Source: DASZZY01 sp036260395 (lineage in GTDB: Bacteria > Actinomycetota > UBA4738 > CALAEC01). Taken from it: a stretch of 17,517 nt of DNA. Position 1 is the first letter of the stretch. Each line of letters starts with the position of its first letter. Below are positions 8,291-14,936 of the stretch, in pieces. The notes under the pieces are model-generated. The model saw only the letters and a program-made list of their open reading frames with translations. It was not told where the DNA came from and did not search any database. Position numbers and translations under genes: made by a program. The DNA is taken from the NCBI GenBank assembly GCA_036260395.1, contig DASZZY010000193.1:1-17517 (forward strand), given 5' to 3'.

Positions 8291-10167
8291 GCCGGGCGTG
8301 CCTCCCTCCTCTGTCCGTGCAGGCGGGCGTGGATGTCCGCGGCCAGCGCGGGGCCGACGCCCGGCGTGGCGGCGATCTCCTCGGGCGTGGCCCGGGAGAG
8401 CCGGGCCAGCGAGCCGAACCGGCGGAGCAGTGCCCGCTTCCGGGCCGGCCCCACGCCGGGAACCTCGTCGAGGGGCGACGCCAGCGCCCGCCGCTCACGC
8501 TTCTTCCGGTGGTACGCCACCGCGAACCGGTGGGCCTCGTCGCGGACGTGCTGGAGGACGAAGAGGGCCTCGGACCCGCGGGCGATGTGCAGCGGCTGCG
8601 GCTGGCCGGGGAGAAACGCCTCCTCGAGGCGCTTGGCCAGCCCCACCGCGGGGATCTCCAGCCCCAGCTCGTCGAGGACGCCGAGCGCCACCCCGAGCTG
8701 GCCGCGACCCCCGTCCACGACGATCAATGACGGGGGGTACGAGAACCGGCGCTGGCCCTCGACCGGCTCGTCCCGTTCCTTCAGGTACCGAGCGAGCCGC
8801 CGGCGCAGCATCTCCTCCATGCTCCTCAGATCGTCCTGGCCGGAGACGCCCTTGATCTCGAACCGCCGGTAGTCCGAGCGCTTCGGCAGCCCGTCCTCGA
8901 ACACCACCATCGAGCCGACCTTGGCGTCCGGCCCCAGGTTCGAGACGTCGTACGCCTCGATCCGAAGCGGCGGATCGGGCAGCCCCAGGACCTGGCCCAG
9001 CTCCGCGAGGGCCCGCGACCGGGCCGCGAAGTCCGTGGCCCGCTTCAGCTTGTGCCGGACGAACGCCTCCCTGGCGTTGGTGGTCACCACGTGGTGGAGG
9101 CGGCGCTTCTCGCCCCGGGCGGGCACCGCGATCCGGACCCGGCCCTTCCGGCGGTCGCTCAGCCAGGCCTCCAGCACCTCCCGGTCCACCGGCCAGGCCG
9201 GGACCAGGATCCGCGGTGGGACCTCGTGGCGGTCCATGTACAGCTCGCGGAGGAACGTCGCCACCAGGCCGGGCGTGTCGAGGTCCTCGACCCGGTCCAC
9301 CACCCAGCCCTGCTGGCCGACGACCCGGCCGCCCCGCACGAAGAACACCTGGAAGGCGGCCTCGAGGTCGTCCTCGTCCAGCCCGATCACGTCCAGGTCC
9401 TCCCGTCGCCCGAGCACCATCTCGTGCGACTCGATGACCTTCCGCGCGGCGGCCAGCCGGTCCCGGAACCGGGCCGCCTTCTCGAACTCCTCGGCGTCGG
9501 CGGCGGCCCGCATGTCGGCCTCGAGCTCCGCCAGGATCGGCCGGTGGTTCCCCGCCAGGAAGTCCACCATCCCGTCCACGGTTCGGCGGTACTCCTCGTC
9601 GGTGACGCCGGTCACTTCGGGGACGCAGGGCCCCAGGCACCGGCCGATGTCGTAGTACAGGCACGGCCGGCCGGCCCGGCGGCGCTGGTCGAAGAACCCG
9701 TCCGAGCAGGTCCGCACGGGGAAGACCCGGGTCAGGGAGTCCAGCGTCTCCCGGATCGCGTAGGCGTGGGCGTACGGGCCGAAGTACCGCTGGCCCTGCC
9801 GGCGCTTGGCCCGGGTCACCATGGCCCTGGGCCACCGCTCCCCCACCGTCACCGACAGGTAGGGGTACGACTTGTCGTCGCGATACCGGACGTTGAACCG
9901 CGGCCGGTGCCGCTGGATGAGGTTGTACTCCAGGTGCAGGGCGTCGACCTCGCCGCCGGCCACGATCCAGTCCACCTTCGCCGCGTTGGCCACCATGGCC
10001 TCGGTGCGGGGGTGGAGGGGGCGTGACCAGTACGCGGCGAGCCGCTTGCGGAGGGACTTGGCCTTGCCGACGTAGATCACCCGGCCTTCGGGGTCCCGAA
10101 AAAGATACGCCCCCGGGGCATCGGGGACGGTGGCGAGGTCTGGCTTGGCCAGGCTGGTATGGCTCAT
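8287..10167 (-). CDS. uvrC: Excinuclease ABC subunit C
   Basis: This 626-residue nuclease subunit cuts on both sides of a DNA lesion after UvrA and UvrB have located it. Domains in order: GIY-YIG nuclease at the N-terminus (GAYLF near residue 20, IYVGKAKSLRKR at 31-42, 3' incision); a CxxxxxGxCxGPC-like region (CLYYDIGRCLGPC); the UVR motif that binds UvrB (around EEFEKAARFRDRLAAARK); the RNase H-like 5'-incision domain (EAYDVSNLGPDAKVGSMVVF and DGGRGQLG); and two C-terminal helix-hairpin-helix units (VPGVGPARKRALL, TPGVGPALAADI). I chose the ATG at 10167, which gives a normal UvrC start; the extension to 10581 runs into the neighbouring gene. GGAAGG directly abuts the ATG, too close to be a good ribosome site. 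A TACAAT -10 box lies 12 nt upstream. Confidence 0.97.
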   Translation of the reverse strand: MSHTSLAKPDLATVPDAPGAYLFRDPEGRVIYVGKAKSLRKRLAAYWSRPLHPRTEAMVANAAKVDWIVAGGEVDALHLEYNLIQRHRPRFNVRYRDDKSYPYLSVTVGERWPRAMVTRAKRRQGQRYFGPYAHAYAIRETLDSLTRVFPVRTCSDGFFDQRRRAGRPCLYYDIGRCLGPCVPEVTGVTDEEYRRTVDGMVDFLAGNHRPILAELEADMRAAADAEEFEKAARFRDRLAAARKVIESHEMVLGRREDLDVIGLDEDDLEAAFQVFFVRGGRVVGQQGWVVDRVEDLDTPGLVATFLRELYMDRHEVPPRILVPAWPVDREVLEAWLSDRRKGRVRIAVPARGEKRRLHHVVTTNAREAFVRHKLKRATDFAARSRALAELGQVLGLPDPPLRIEAYDVSNLGPDAKVGSMVVFEDGLPKRSDYRRFEIKGVSGQDDLRSMEEMLRRRLARYLKERDEPVEGQRRFSYPPSLIVVDGGRGQLGVALGVLDELGLEIPAVGLAKRLEEAFLPGQPQPLHIARGSEALFVLQHVRDEAHRFAVAYHRKKRERRALASPLDEVPGVGPARKRALLRRFGSLARLSRATPEEIAATPGVGPALAADIHARLHGQRREARPA

Positions 10168-10179
10168 CCTTCCGGACCC

Positions 10180-10185
10180 ATTGTA
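10180..10185 (-). promoter_or_regulatory. Candidate -10 box of uvrC (TACAAT), part of a 13-bp sequence shared with uvrA
   Basis: TACAAT matches TATAAT at 5 of 6 positions and lies 12 nt before the uvrC ATG, predicting a leader of only about 5 nt. The 13 bases TACAATGGGTCCG (10173-10185) recur exactly in front of uvrA. No good -35 is visible. Confidence 0.55.
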
Positions 10186-10194
10186 GGGGACGCC

Positions 10195-10208
10195 CCGGCC
10201 GCGGCCGG
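10195..10208. other. Perfect 14-bp palindrome upstream of uvrC
   Basis: CCGGCCGCGGCCGG is its own reverse complement. It lies in the 50-bp space between the cupredoxin gene stop and the uvrC -10 box. It could be a hairpin closing the upstream transcript or an operator near the -35 position of uvrC. There is no U-tract. Short GC palindromes are common at this base composition. Confidence 0.3.
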
Positions 10209-10217
10209 CCGGTTCGC

Positions 10218-11801
10218 CTACTCCCCCTGGCCGCCCGCCTGGTCCTCTCCTCCTCCTCCGCCGCCTTCGCCGACAACCGAGAAGGTGCCGGTCATCGTCT
10301 GGGGGTGGACGTCGCACTGGAAGAAGAGGTTCCCCTCCTCCTCGATCGGATCGACGTCGTAGGCGATCTGATCGGGGCCCGTGATGATCTCGCCGACGAA
10401 GATCTCCGCCCCGCCCTGCGACTGGTAGACCGCGACGTTGTGCGGCACGCCCTCGTCCTGGTTGTCGAAGTCGATCGTGAAGGGCTCCCCGGCCGGAGCC
10501 GCCAGACAGGTCTTGTCGAAGCCCTCGAGCGTGGCGCCCGGAGGAGCGGCGATCGCCAGCTGCGTCCCCTCCGGCAGGCATTCCGGCTCACCCGTGTCGG
10601 CCGGCGCGGCCGGGGCCTCCTCCGCCGGGGACTCCGGCAGCGCCAGCGGCGGCGGCTCGTCGGTGCGCACGGCCAGCTGTACCTCCTTCCCCTCCGTGTC
10701 GAACCAGGCCAGGTAAACGACGCCGTCGGCGCCGGCACCGAGCCCGGGTCGGGAGCCGCACACGCTGACCGGCACCTCCTCCTCAGCGAAGTCCCCCTCG
10801 GCGTTCGAGGCATAGCCCATGCACTCGGCCGACTGCCACGCGACATGGTGCAACCCCTCGCCGTCCAGGGCGATGGCGGCCGGGCTCTGGGCGGCGCCGC
10901 CGGCATCCCCCACGTCGGACACCTCCCAGGGCGCCCCGTCGATCGAATGGGCGTGCTTCACCGTCCCGGCGGAGTCGAAGTACGCCAGGTGCGGGTTCCC
11001 GTCGGCGTCGACCGCCATGCTGACCCCGACCCCCCCGTCCTGGTCGGCCGTCTCGGTGGCCCAATCGCCGCCGTCGCGCCGGGCAAGCATCGTGGCCGCC
11101 CCGTCGCCGTAGGCCACCAGGACCTGCTCGCCGGAGACGCCGATCCCGGTCCCGGCCGGATCCGGGGCCTCGGCCGGCGCCACGTCCTCGACCGTGGCCT
11201 CGCCGTCGGCGATGCTGGCCGCCTGGACGCCGTCCCCGCCGTAGAACCCCACCCAGGCCGTCCCCCCTTCCGCCGCGATCGAGATCCCGGTGGCTCCCGT
11301 CGCCACCTCGACCGGCTCTCCGAAGGCACCCTCGGCGTTGTTGGCGTACAGCAGCGAGCCGCCCTCGGTCCAGGCCACGTGGTGGATGCCGTCGGCGTCG
11401 ACGGCGATGGCCGTCTGGTCCTCCGGGCTCAGCGGCCGCTCGACCGGCTCCTCCTCGCCCTCCGGCGGGGTGGAATCGGCCACCACCGAGCGGGTCACGA
11501 GGTCGCCGGTCACGTGGGCATGGAGGACGGCCGGGAACACCGGGTCCCCCGGCTCGGGGACGGGCGGCGGCTCGCCCTCGGCCGGCTCCTCGGCGAACCC
11601 CAGGTACGCGAGGTGCGGATTGCCCTCGGCGTCCACGGTCAGAGACAGCCCGTGGCCGACGTCGGCCTGGGCGTCGAGGACCTGGACGAAGAATTGCGGC
11701 TCGCCGGGCACCCCGCCCGGCTGGACGATCACTCGAGGAGGGCCGCAGGCGACAGCGACCAGGCCGACGGCGAGCGCGCTTGGGACGAGCTTCCTCAACA
11801 C
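10218..11801 (-). CDS. Lipoprotein with predicted seven-bladed beta-propeller and C-terminal cupredoxin domain
   Basis: This 527-residue predicted surface lipoprotein fits no named family that I recognise. The GTG start at 11801 yields a lipoprotein signal with Cys19 (LVAVACG). Seven related segments begin near residues 51, 130, 172, 219, 260, 309 and 354; the best copies read TVDAEGNPHLAY, AVDADGIHHVAW and AVDADGNPHLAY. Their spacing (about 40-50 residues, except for a longer first blade with a Pro/Glu-rich insert at 69-125) fits a seven-bladed propeller. A Pro/Ala/Glu linker (383-405) leads to a cupredoxin domain. Its candidate type-1 copper ligands are His454 (VPHNVAVY), Cys496, His499 and Met503 (FFQCDVHPQTMTGTF). 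Cys408 and Cys432 may form a disulfide. The tail is Gly-rich. Electron transfer or copper binding outside the cell is inferred. It sits between uvrA and uvrC with no obvious link to repair. Confidence 0.85.
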   Translation of the reverse strand: MLRKLVPSALAVGLVAVACGPPRVIVQPGGVPGEPQFFVQVLDAQADVGHGLSLTVDAEGNPHLAYLGFAEEPAEGEPPPVPEPGDPVFPAVLHAHVTGDLVTRSVVADSTPPEGEEEPVERPLSPEDQTAIAVDADGIHHVAWTEGGSLLYANNAEGAFGEPVEVATGATGISIAAEGGTAWVGFYGGDGVQAASIADGEATVEDVAPAEAPDPAGTGIGVSGEQVLVAYGDGAATMLARRDGGDWATETADQDGGVGVSMAVDADGNPHLAYFDSAGTVKHAHSIDGAPWEVSDVGDAGGAAQSPAAIALDGEGLHHVAWQSAECMGYASNAEGDFAEEEVPVSVCGSRPGLGAGADGVVYLAWFDTEGKEVQLAVRTDEPPPLALPESPAEEAPAAPADTGEPECLPEGTQLAIAAPPGATLEGFDKTCLAAPAGEPFTIDFDNQDEGVPHNVAVYQSQGGAEIFVGEIITGPDQIAYDVDPIEEEGNLFFQCDVHPQTMTGTFSVVGEGGGGGGEDQAGGQGE

Positions 11802-11809
11802 GGGTCCCG

Positions 11810-11815
11810 TTTCTA
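11810..11815 (-). promoter_or_regulatory. Weak -10-like box of the propeller-cupredoxin gene
   Basis: TAGAAA followed by CGGGACCC and the GTG start, 8 nt between box and start codon. This resembles the uvrA layout (TACAAT, GGGTCC, GTG). The last base is A where T is expected and no clear -35 is seen, so the call is weak. Confidence 0.25.
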
Positions 11816-11850
11816 TCACAGGAGGGGACGGGGGAAACGCGCCCGAACGG

Positions 11851-14715
11851 CTACGCCCGCGCCCCGGCGGGCTCGGCGACGCGCACGTCGAACGCGTCGG
11901 CCAGGATCCGCCCCGTGTGCGACCTCGGGCTGCGGGCCACCTCCTCCGGGGGACCCGCCGCAACCACCTCGCCGCCCGCATCCCCGCCGTCGGGGCCGAG
12001 GTCGACGAGCCAGTCGGCGGTCTTGATGACATCGAGGTGGTGCTCGATGACCACGACGGTGTTGCCCGCGGCCACCAGCCGCTCCAGCACCGAGAGCAGC
12101 TTCCGAACGTCGTCGAAATGCAGGCCGGTGGTCGGCTCGTCGAGGATGTAGAGCGTCCGGCCGGTGGCCCGGCGCGACAGCTCGGAGGCGAGCTTCACCC
12201 GCTGGGCCTCGCCGCCGGACAGCGTTGGCGCCGGTTGCCCGAGCTTGATGTACCCCAGCCCCACGTCGGACAGCGTCTGGAGGTGGCGGGCGATGACCGG
12301 GATGTTCCGGAAGAACTCCAGGCCCTCGTCGACGCTCATGGCCAGCACCTCGGCGATGTTCCGGCCCTTGAACCGGACCTCGAGGGTCTCCCGGTTGTAC
12401 CGCTTGCCCTTGCACTGCTCGCACGTGACCCACACGTCGGGGAGGAAGTGCATCTCGATCTTGATCTGCCCCTCGCCGGCACAGGCCTCGCACCGGCCGC
12501 CGCGGACGTTGAACGAGAACCGCCCGGGCTGGTAGCCGCGCACCCGCGCCTCGGGGATCTGCGAGTACAGGCGCCGGATGTGGTCGAAGACCCCGGTGTA
12601 GGTGGCCGGGTTCGACCGCGGCGTCCGGCCGATCGGCGACTGGTCGACGTGGATCACCTTGTCGACGTGCTCCCAGCCGACCAGCCGGCGGTGCTTGCCG
12701 GGGACGACCCGGGCCCGGTTCACCTTGGCCTGCAACGCCCGGTGGAGGACGTCCTCGACCAGGGTCGACTTGCCGGAGCCGGAGACGCCGGTCACGCACA
12801 CGAAGGTCCCCAGCGGGATGGCCACGTCGATCTTCTTGAGGTTGTGCTCGGCCGCGCCCCGCACCTCCAGCCACCGCCCCTCCGGGCGGCGACGAACCTC
12901 CGGCGTGGGGATCGTCCGGCGCCCCGAGAGGTAGGCGCCCGTGATCGAGTCGTCGCGGCCCAGGATGCCGGGGACGGGCCCCGAATACACGACCTCACCG
13001 CCGGCGTCCCCCGCGCCGGGCCCGATGTCGACGATCCAGTCCGCGGTTCGGATCGTGGCCTCGTCGTGCTCGACGACGATCAGCGTGTTCCCCAGGTCCC
13101 GCAGGCGGATCAGCGTGTCGATCAGGCGGCGGTTGTCTCGCTGGTGGAGGCCGATCGAGGGCTCGTCGAGGATGTACAGGACCCCGACCAACCCCGAGCC
13201 GATCTGCGTGGCCAGGCGGATCCGCTGGGCCTCGCCGCCGGCCAGGGTCCCCGCGGCCCGGTCCAGCGTCAGGTAGTCGAGCCCCACGTCCACGAGGAAG
13301 CCCAGTCGGGCCCGGATCTCCTTTAGCAGGCGCTCGGCGATCATCCGCTCCCGGTCGGACAGGCGGCCCTCCACGCCGTCCAGGAACGCCAGCGCCCGGG
13401 AGATCGACATCGCGGTCAGCTCGGCGATGTTCAGGTCGCCGACGCGGACCGCCAGCGACTCGGGCCGCAGGCGGGCCCCCTTGCAGGCCCGGCACGGCAC
13501 CTCCCGCATGAACTGCTCGATCCGCCACCGGGCGTGGTCGGAGTCGGTCTCCTCGTGCCGGCGCTCGAGGTTGGGGATCACGCCCTCGTACGCCGTGTAG
13601 TACGACCGCTGGCGCCCGTACCGGTTGCGGTAGCGGACGTAGATCTCCCGGTCCGAGCCGTACAGGATCACCTCGCGCGCCGAAGCCGGCAGCCGGCGCC
13701 ACGGCGTGTCGAGCGAGAAGCCGTGGGCGTCGGCGGTGGCCTGGAGCACCCGGTCCCAGTACTCGAGGCGGCTGTTCGACCACGGGGCGATGGCCCCCTC
13801 GGCGATCGACAGGTCGGGGTCCGGCACGACGAGCTCCGGGTCCACCTCCAGCCGGATCCCCAGCCCGTCGCAGGTCGTGCAGGCCCCGTACGGCGAGTTG
13901 AACGAGAAGTTCCGCGGGGCCAGCTCGTCGAACGACAGCCCGTCGTACAGGCACGCCAGCTTCTCCGAGAACGAGACGGTCTCCTCCTTGCCGTCGGTCT
14001 GGACCGCGATGGCGGCGATCCCTCCCGCCAGTTCGAGCGCGGTCTCCATGGAGTCGGCCACCCGCCGGCGGATGTCGGGCTTGGCCACCAGCCGGTCGAC
14101 GACGACATCGATGTCGTGCTTGTAGTAGCGGTCGAGGCGGATCGGGTCCGACAGGTCCCGCACCTCGCCGTCGATCCTCGCCCGGGCGAACCCCCGGCCG
14201 GCCAGGTCCTTGAGCAGCCGCTCGTACTCGCCCTTCCGGCCCCGGACCACCGGTGCCAGGACCTGGAACCGCGTCCCCTCGGGGAGCGACAGCACCTGGT
14301 CGACGATCTGGTCGGGCGTCTGGCGGCCGATGGGGCGGCCGCACTTCGGGCAGTGGGGATGGCCCACCCGCGCGTAGAGCACGCGGAGGTAGTCGTAGAC
14401 CTCGGTGATCGTCCCCACCGTGGACCGCGGGTTCCGGGAGGTCGACTTCTGGTCGATCGAGATGGCCGGCGACAGGCCCTCGATGAAGTCCACGTCGGGC
14501 TTCTCCATCTGCCCCAGGAACTGCCGGGCGTACGCCGATAGCGACTCCACGTAGCGCCGCTGGCCCTCCGCGTAGATCGTGTCGAACGCCAGGGACGACT
14601 TCCCGGAGCCGGAGAGACCCGTGAACACGATCAGCCGGCCCCGGGGAAGCTCCAGGTGGATGTTCCGGAGATTGTGCTCGCGGGCCCCGTGGATGACGAG
14701 CCGATCGGTGCCCAC
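11851..14715 (-). CDS. uvrA: Excinuclease ABC subunit A
   Basis: This 954-residue DNA-damage-recognition ATPase forms a dimer that loads UvrB on lesions. The first ATPase half has Walker A GLSGSGKSS (residues 33-41), CxxC pairs (CPKCG; CTTCDGLG near 278; CRACKG near 405), the signature LAGGEAQRIRLA and Walker B ILDEPSIGLHQRD. The second half has GVSGSGKSTLVEDVL near 640, the zinc module CEACAGEG...CEQCKGKRYN near 740, the signature LSGGEAQRVKLA and Walker B ILDEPTTGLHFDD. I chose the GTG at 14715, which places the conserved RLVIHGAREHNLRNI near residue 5. The 295-residue in-frame extension is shadow. No Shine-Dalgarno site precedes the GTG, but TACAAT ends 6 nt before it, so the mRNA is probably leaderless. 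uvrB is not in the window. Confidence 0.98.
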   Translation of the reverse strand: MGTDRLVIHGAREHNLRNIHLELPRGRLIVFTGLSGSGKSSLAFDTIYAEGQRRYVESLSAYARQFLGQMEKPDVDFIEGLSPAISIDQKSTSRNPRSTVGTITEVYDYLRVLYARVGHPHCPKCGRPIGRQTPDQIVDQVLSLPEGTRFQVLAPVVRGRKGEYERLLKDLAGRGFARARIDGEVRDLSDPIRLDRYYKHDIDVVVDRLVAKPDIRRRVADSMETALELAGGIAAIAVQTDGKEETVSFSEKLACLYDGLSFDELAPRNFSFNSPYGACTTCDGLGIRLEVDPELVVPDPDLSIAEGAIAPWSNSRLEYWDRVLQATADAHGFSLDTPWRRLPASAREVILYGSDREIYVRYRNRYGRQRSYYTAYEGVIPNLERRHEETDSDHARWRIEQFMREVPCRACKGARLRPESLAVRVGDLNIAELTAMSISRALAFLDGVEGRLSDRERMIAERLLKEIRARLGFLVDVGLDYLTLDRAAGTLAGGEAQRIRLATQIGSGLVGVLYILDEPSIGLHQRDNRRLIDTLIRLRDLGNTLIVVEHDEATIRTADWIVDIGPGAGDAGGEVVYSGPVPGILGRDDSITGAYLSGRRTIPTPEVRRRPEGRWLEVRGAAEHNLKKIDVAIPLGTFVCVTGVSGSGKSTLVEDVLHRALQAKVNRARVVPGKHRRLVGWEHVDKVIHVDQSPIGRTPRSNPATYTGVFDHIRRLYSQIPEARVRGYQPGRFSFNVRGGRCEACAGEGQIKIEMHFLPDVWVTCEQCKGKRYNRETLEVRFKGRNIAEVLAMSVDEGLEFFRNIPVIARHLQTLSDVGLGYIKLGQPAPTLSGGEAQRVKLASELSRRATGRTLYILDEPTTGLHFDDVRKLLSVLERLVAAGNTVVVIEHHLDVIKTADWLVDLGPDGGDAGGEVVAAGPPEEVARSPRSHTGRILADAFDVRVAEPAGARA

Positions 14716-14721
14716 GGACCC

Positions 14722-14727
14722 ATTGTA
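14722..14727 (-). promoter_or_regulatory. Candidate -10 box of uvrA (TACAAT), predicting a leaderless mRNA
   Basis: TACAAT lies exactly 6 nt before the GTG at 14715, so transcription would begin at or next to the start codon. The 13-mer TACAATGGGTCCG (14715-14727) is identical to the one before uvrC. No convincing -35 and no clear mycobacterial-type LexA or RecA-independent damage box could be found upstream. Confidence 0.6.
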
Positions 14728-14823
14728 CCGGCGCCGTGCGCCCGTCCTGGTCGGCGGCTGTTGCGGGCACGGGTCCCTCCCGCGCGGATCCGGGGTTGGG
14801 GCGGCGCGCGACCGTGGGGGAGA

Positions 14824-14865
14824 CCCGCGGAGCAACGTGTGAAGCCGCGATCCCTTGTGATTCCG
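14824..14865. repeat. Degenerate direct repeat, copy 1, in the uvrA upstream region
   Basis: Shares in order the blocks CCCGCGG, AGCCGC, ATCCC and TGTGA with the copy about 72 bp further right, with indels between blocks. It lies in the 215-bp gap between the phosphatidyltransferase fusion and uvrA. That gap otherwise holds only the uvrA promoter candidate. Confidence 0.45.
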
Positions 14866-14882
14866 TCGAGCCCTCACGTTGC
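14832..14882. repeat. Inverted repeat GCAACGTG / CACGTTGC
   Basis: A perfect 8-bp inverted pair (14832-14839 and 14875-14882) is separated by 35 nt. Looser complementarity continues outward (CGACCG near 14809 with CGGTCG at 14901). As RNA it could fold into a long imperfect hairpin after the upstream gene, acting as a terminator-like element; as DNA it could be a spaced operator. Confidence 0.35.
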
Positions 14883-14896
14883 GGGAGCGGGCGGGT

Positions 14897-14936
14897 CCCG
14901 CGGTCGTAACAGCCGCCCCATCCCCTGTGACTACGG
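14897..14936. repeat. Degenerate direct repeat, copy 2, overlapping the end of the upstream gene
   Basis: Contains the same ordered blocks CCCGCGG, AGCCGC, ATCCC and TGTGA as copy 1. Its right end overlaps the stop codon of the phosphatidyltransferase fusion (14931-14933). This looks like an old tandem duplication of about 72 bp. Confidence 0.45.

Noticed and set aside
10168..10581. In-frame extension of UvrC
   Set aside because: It overlaps the cupredoxin gene and shows only low-complexity Gly/Arg translation. The GIY-YIG domain starts right after the ATG at 10167.
11290..13326. Open frame of 678 codons on the plus strand
   Set aside because: It is antisense to uvrA and the cupredoxin gene, with a repetitive Val/Asp/Gly/Arg composition typical of GC-rich shadow frames.
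14716..14760. SOS (LexA) box or RecA-independent damage promoter before uvrA
   Set aside because: No GAAC-N4-GTTC type palindrome and no TTGTCRGTG-like element at the right distance from TACAAT. The -10 box alone does not support the claim.
14716..14930. CRISPR array or tRNA in the largest intergenic gap
   Set aside because: There are only two imperfect repeat copies with unequal internal spacing, and no cloverleaf or T-loop motif.
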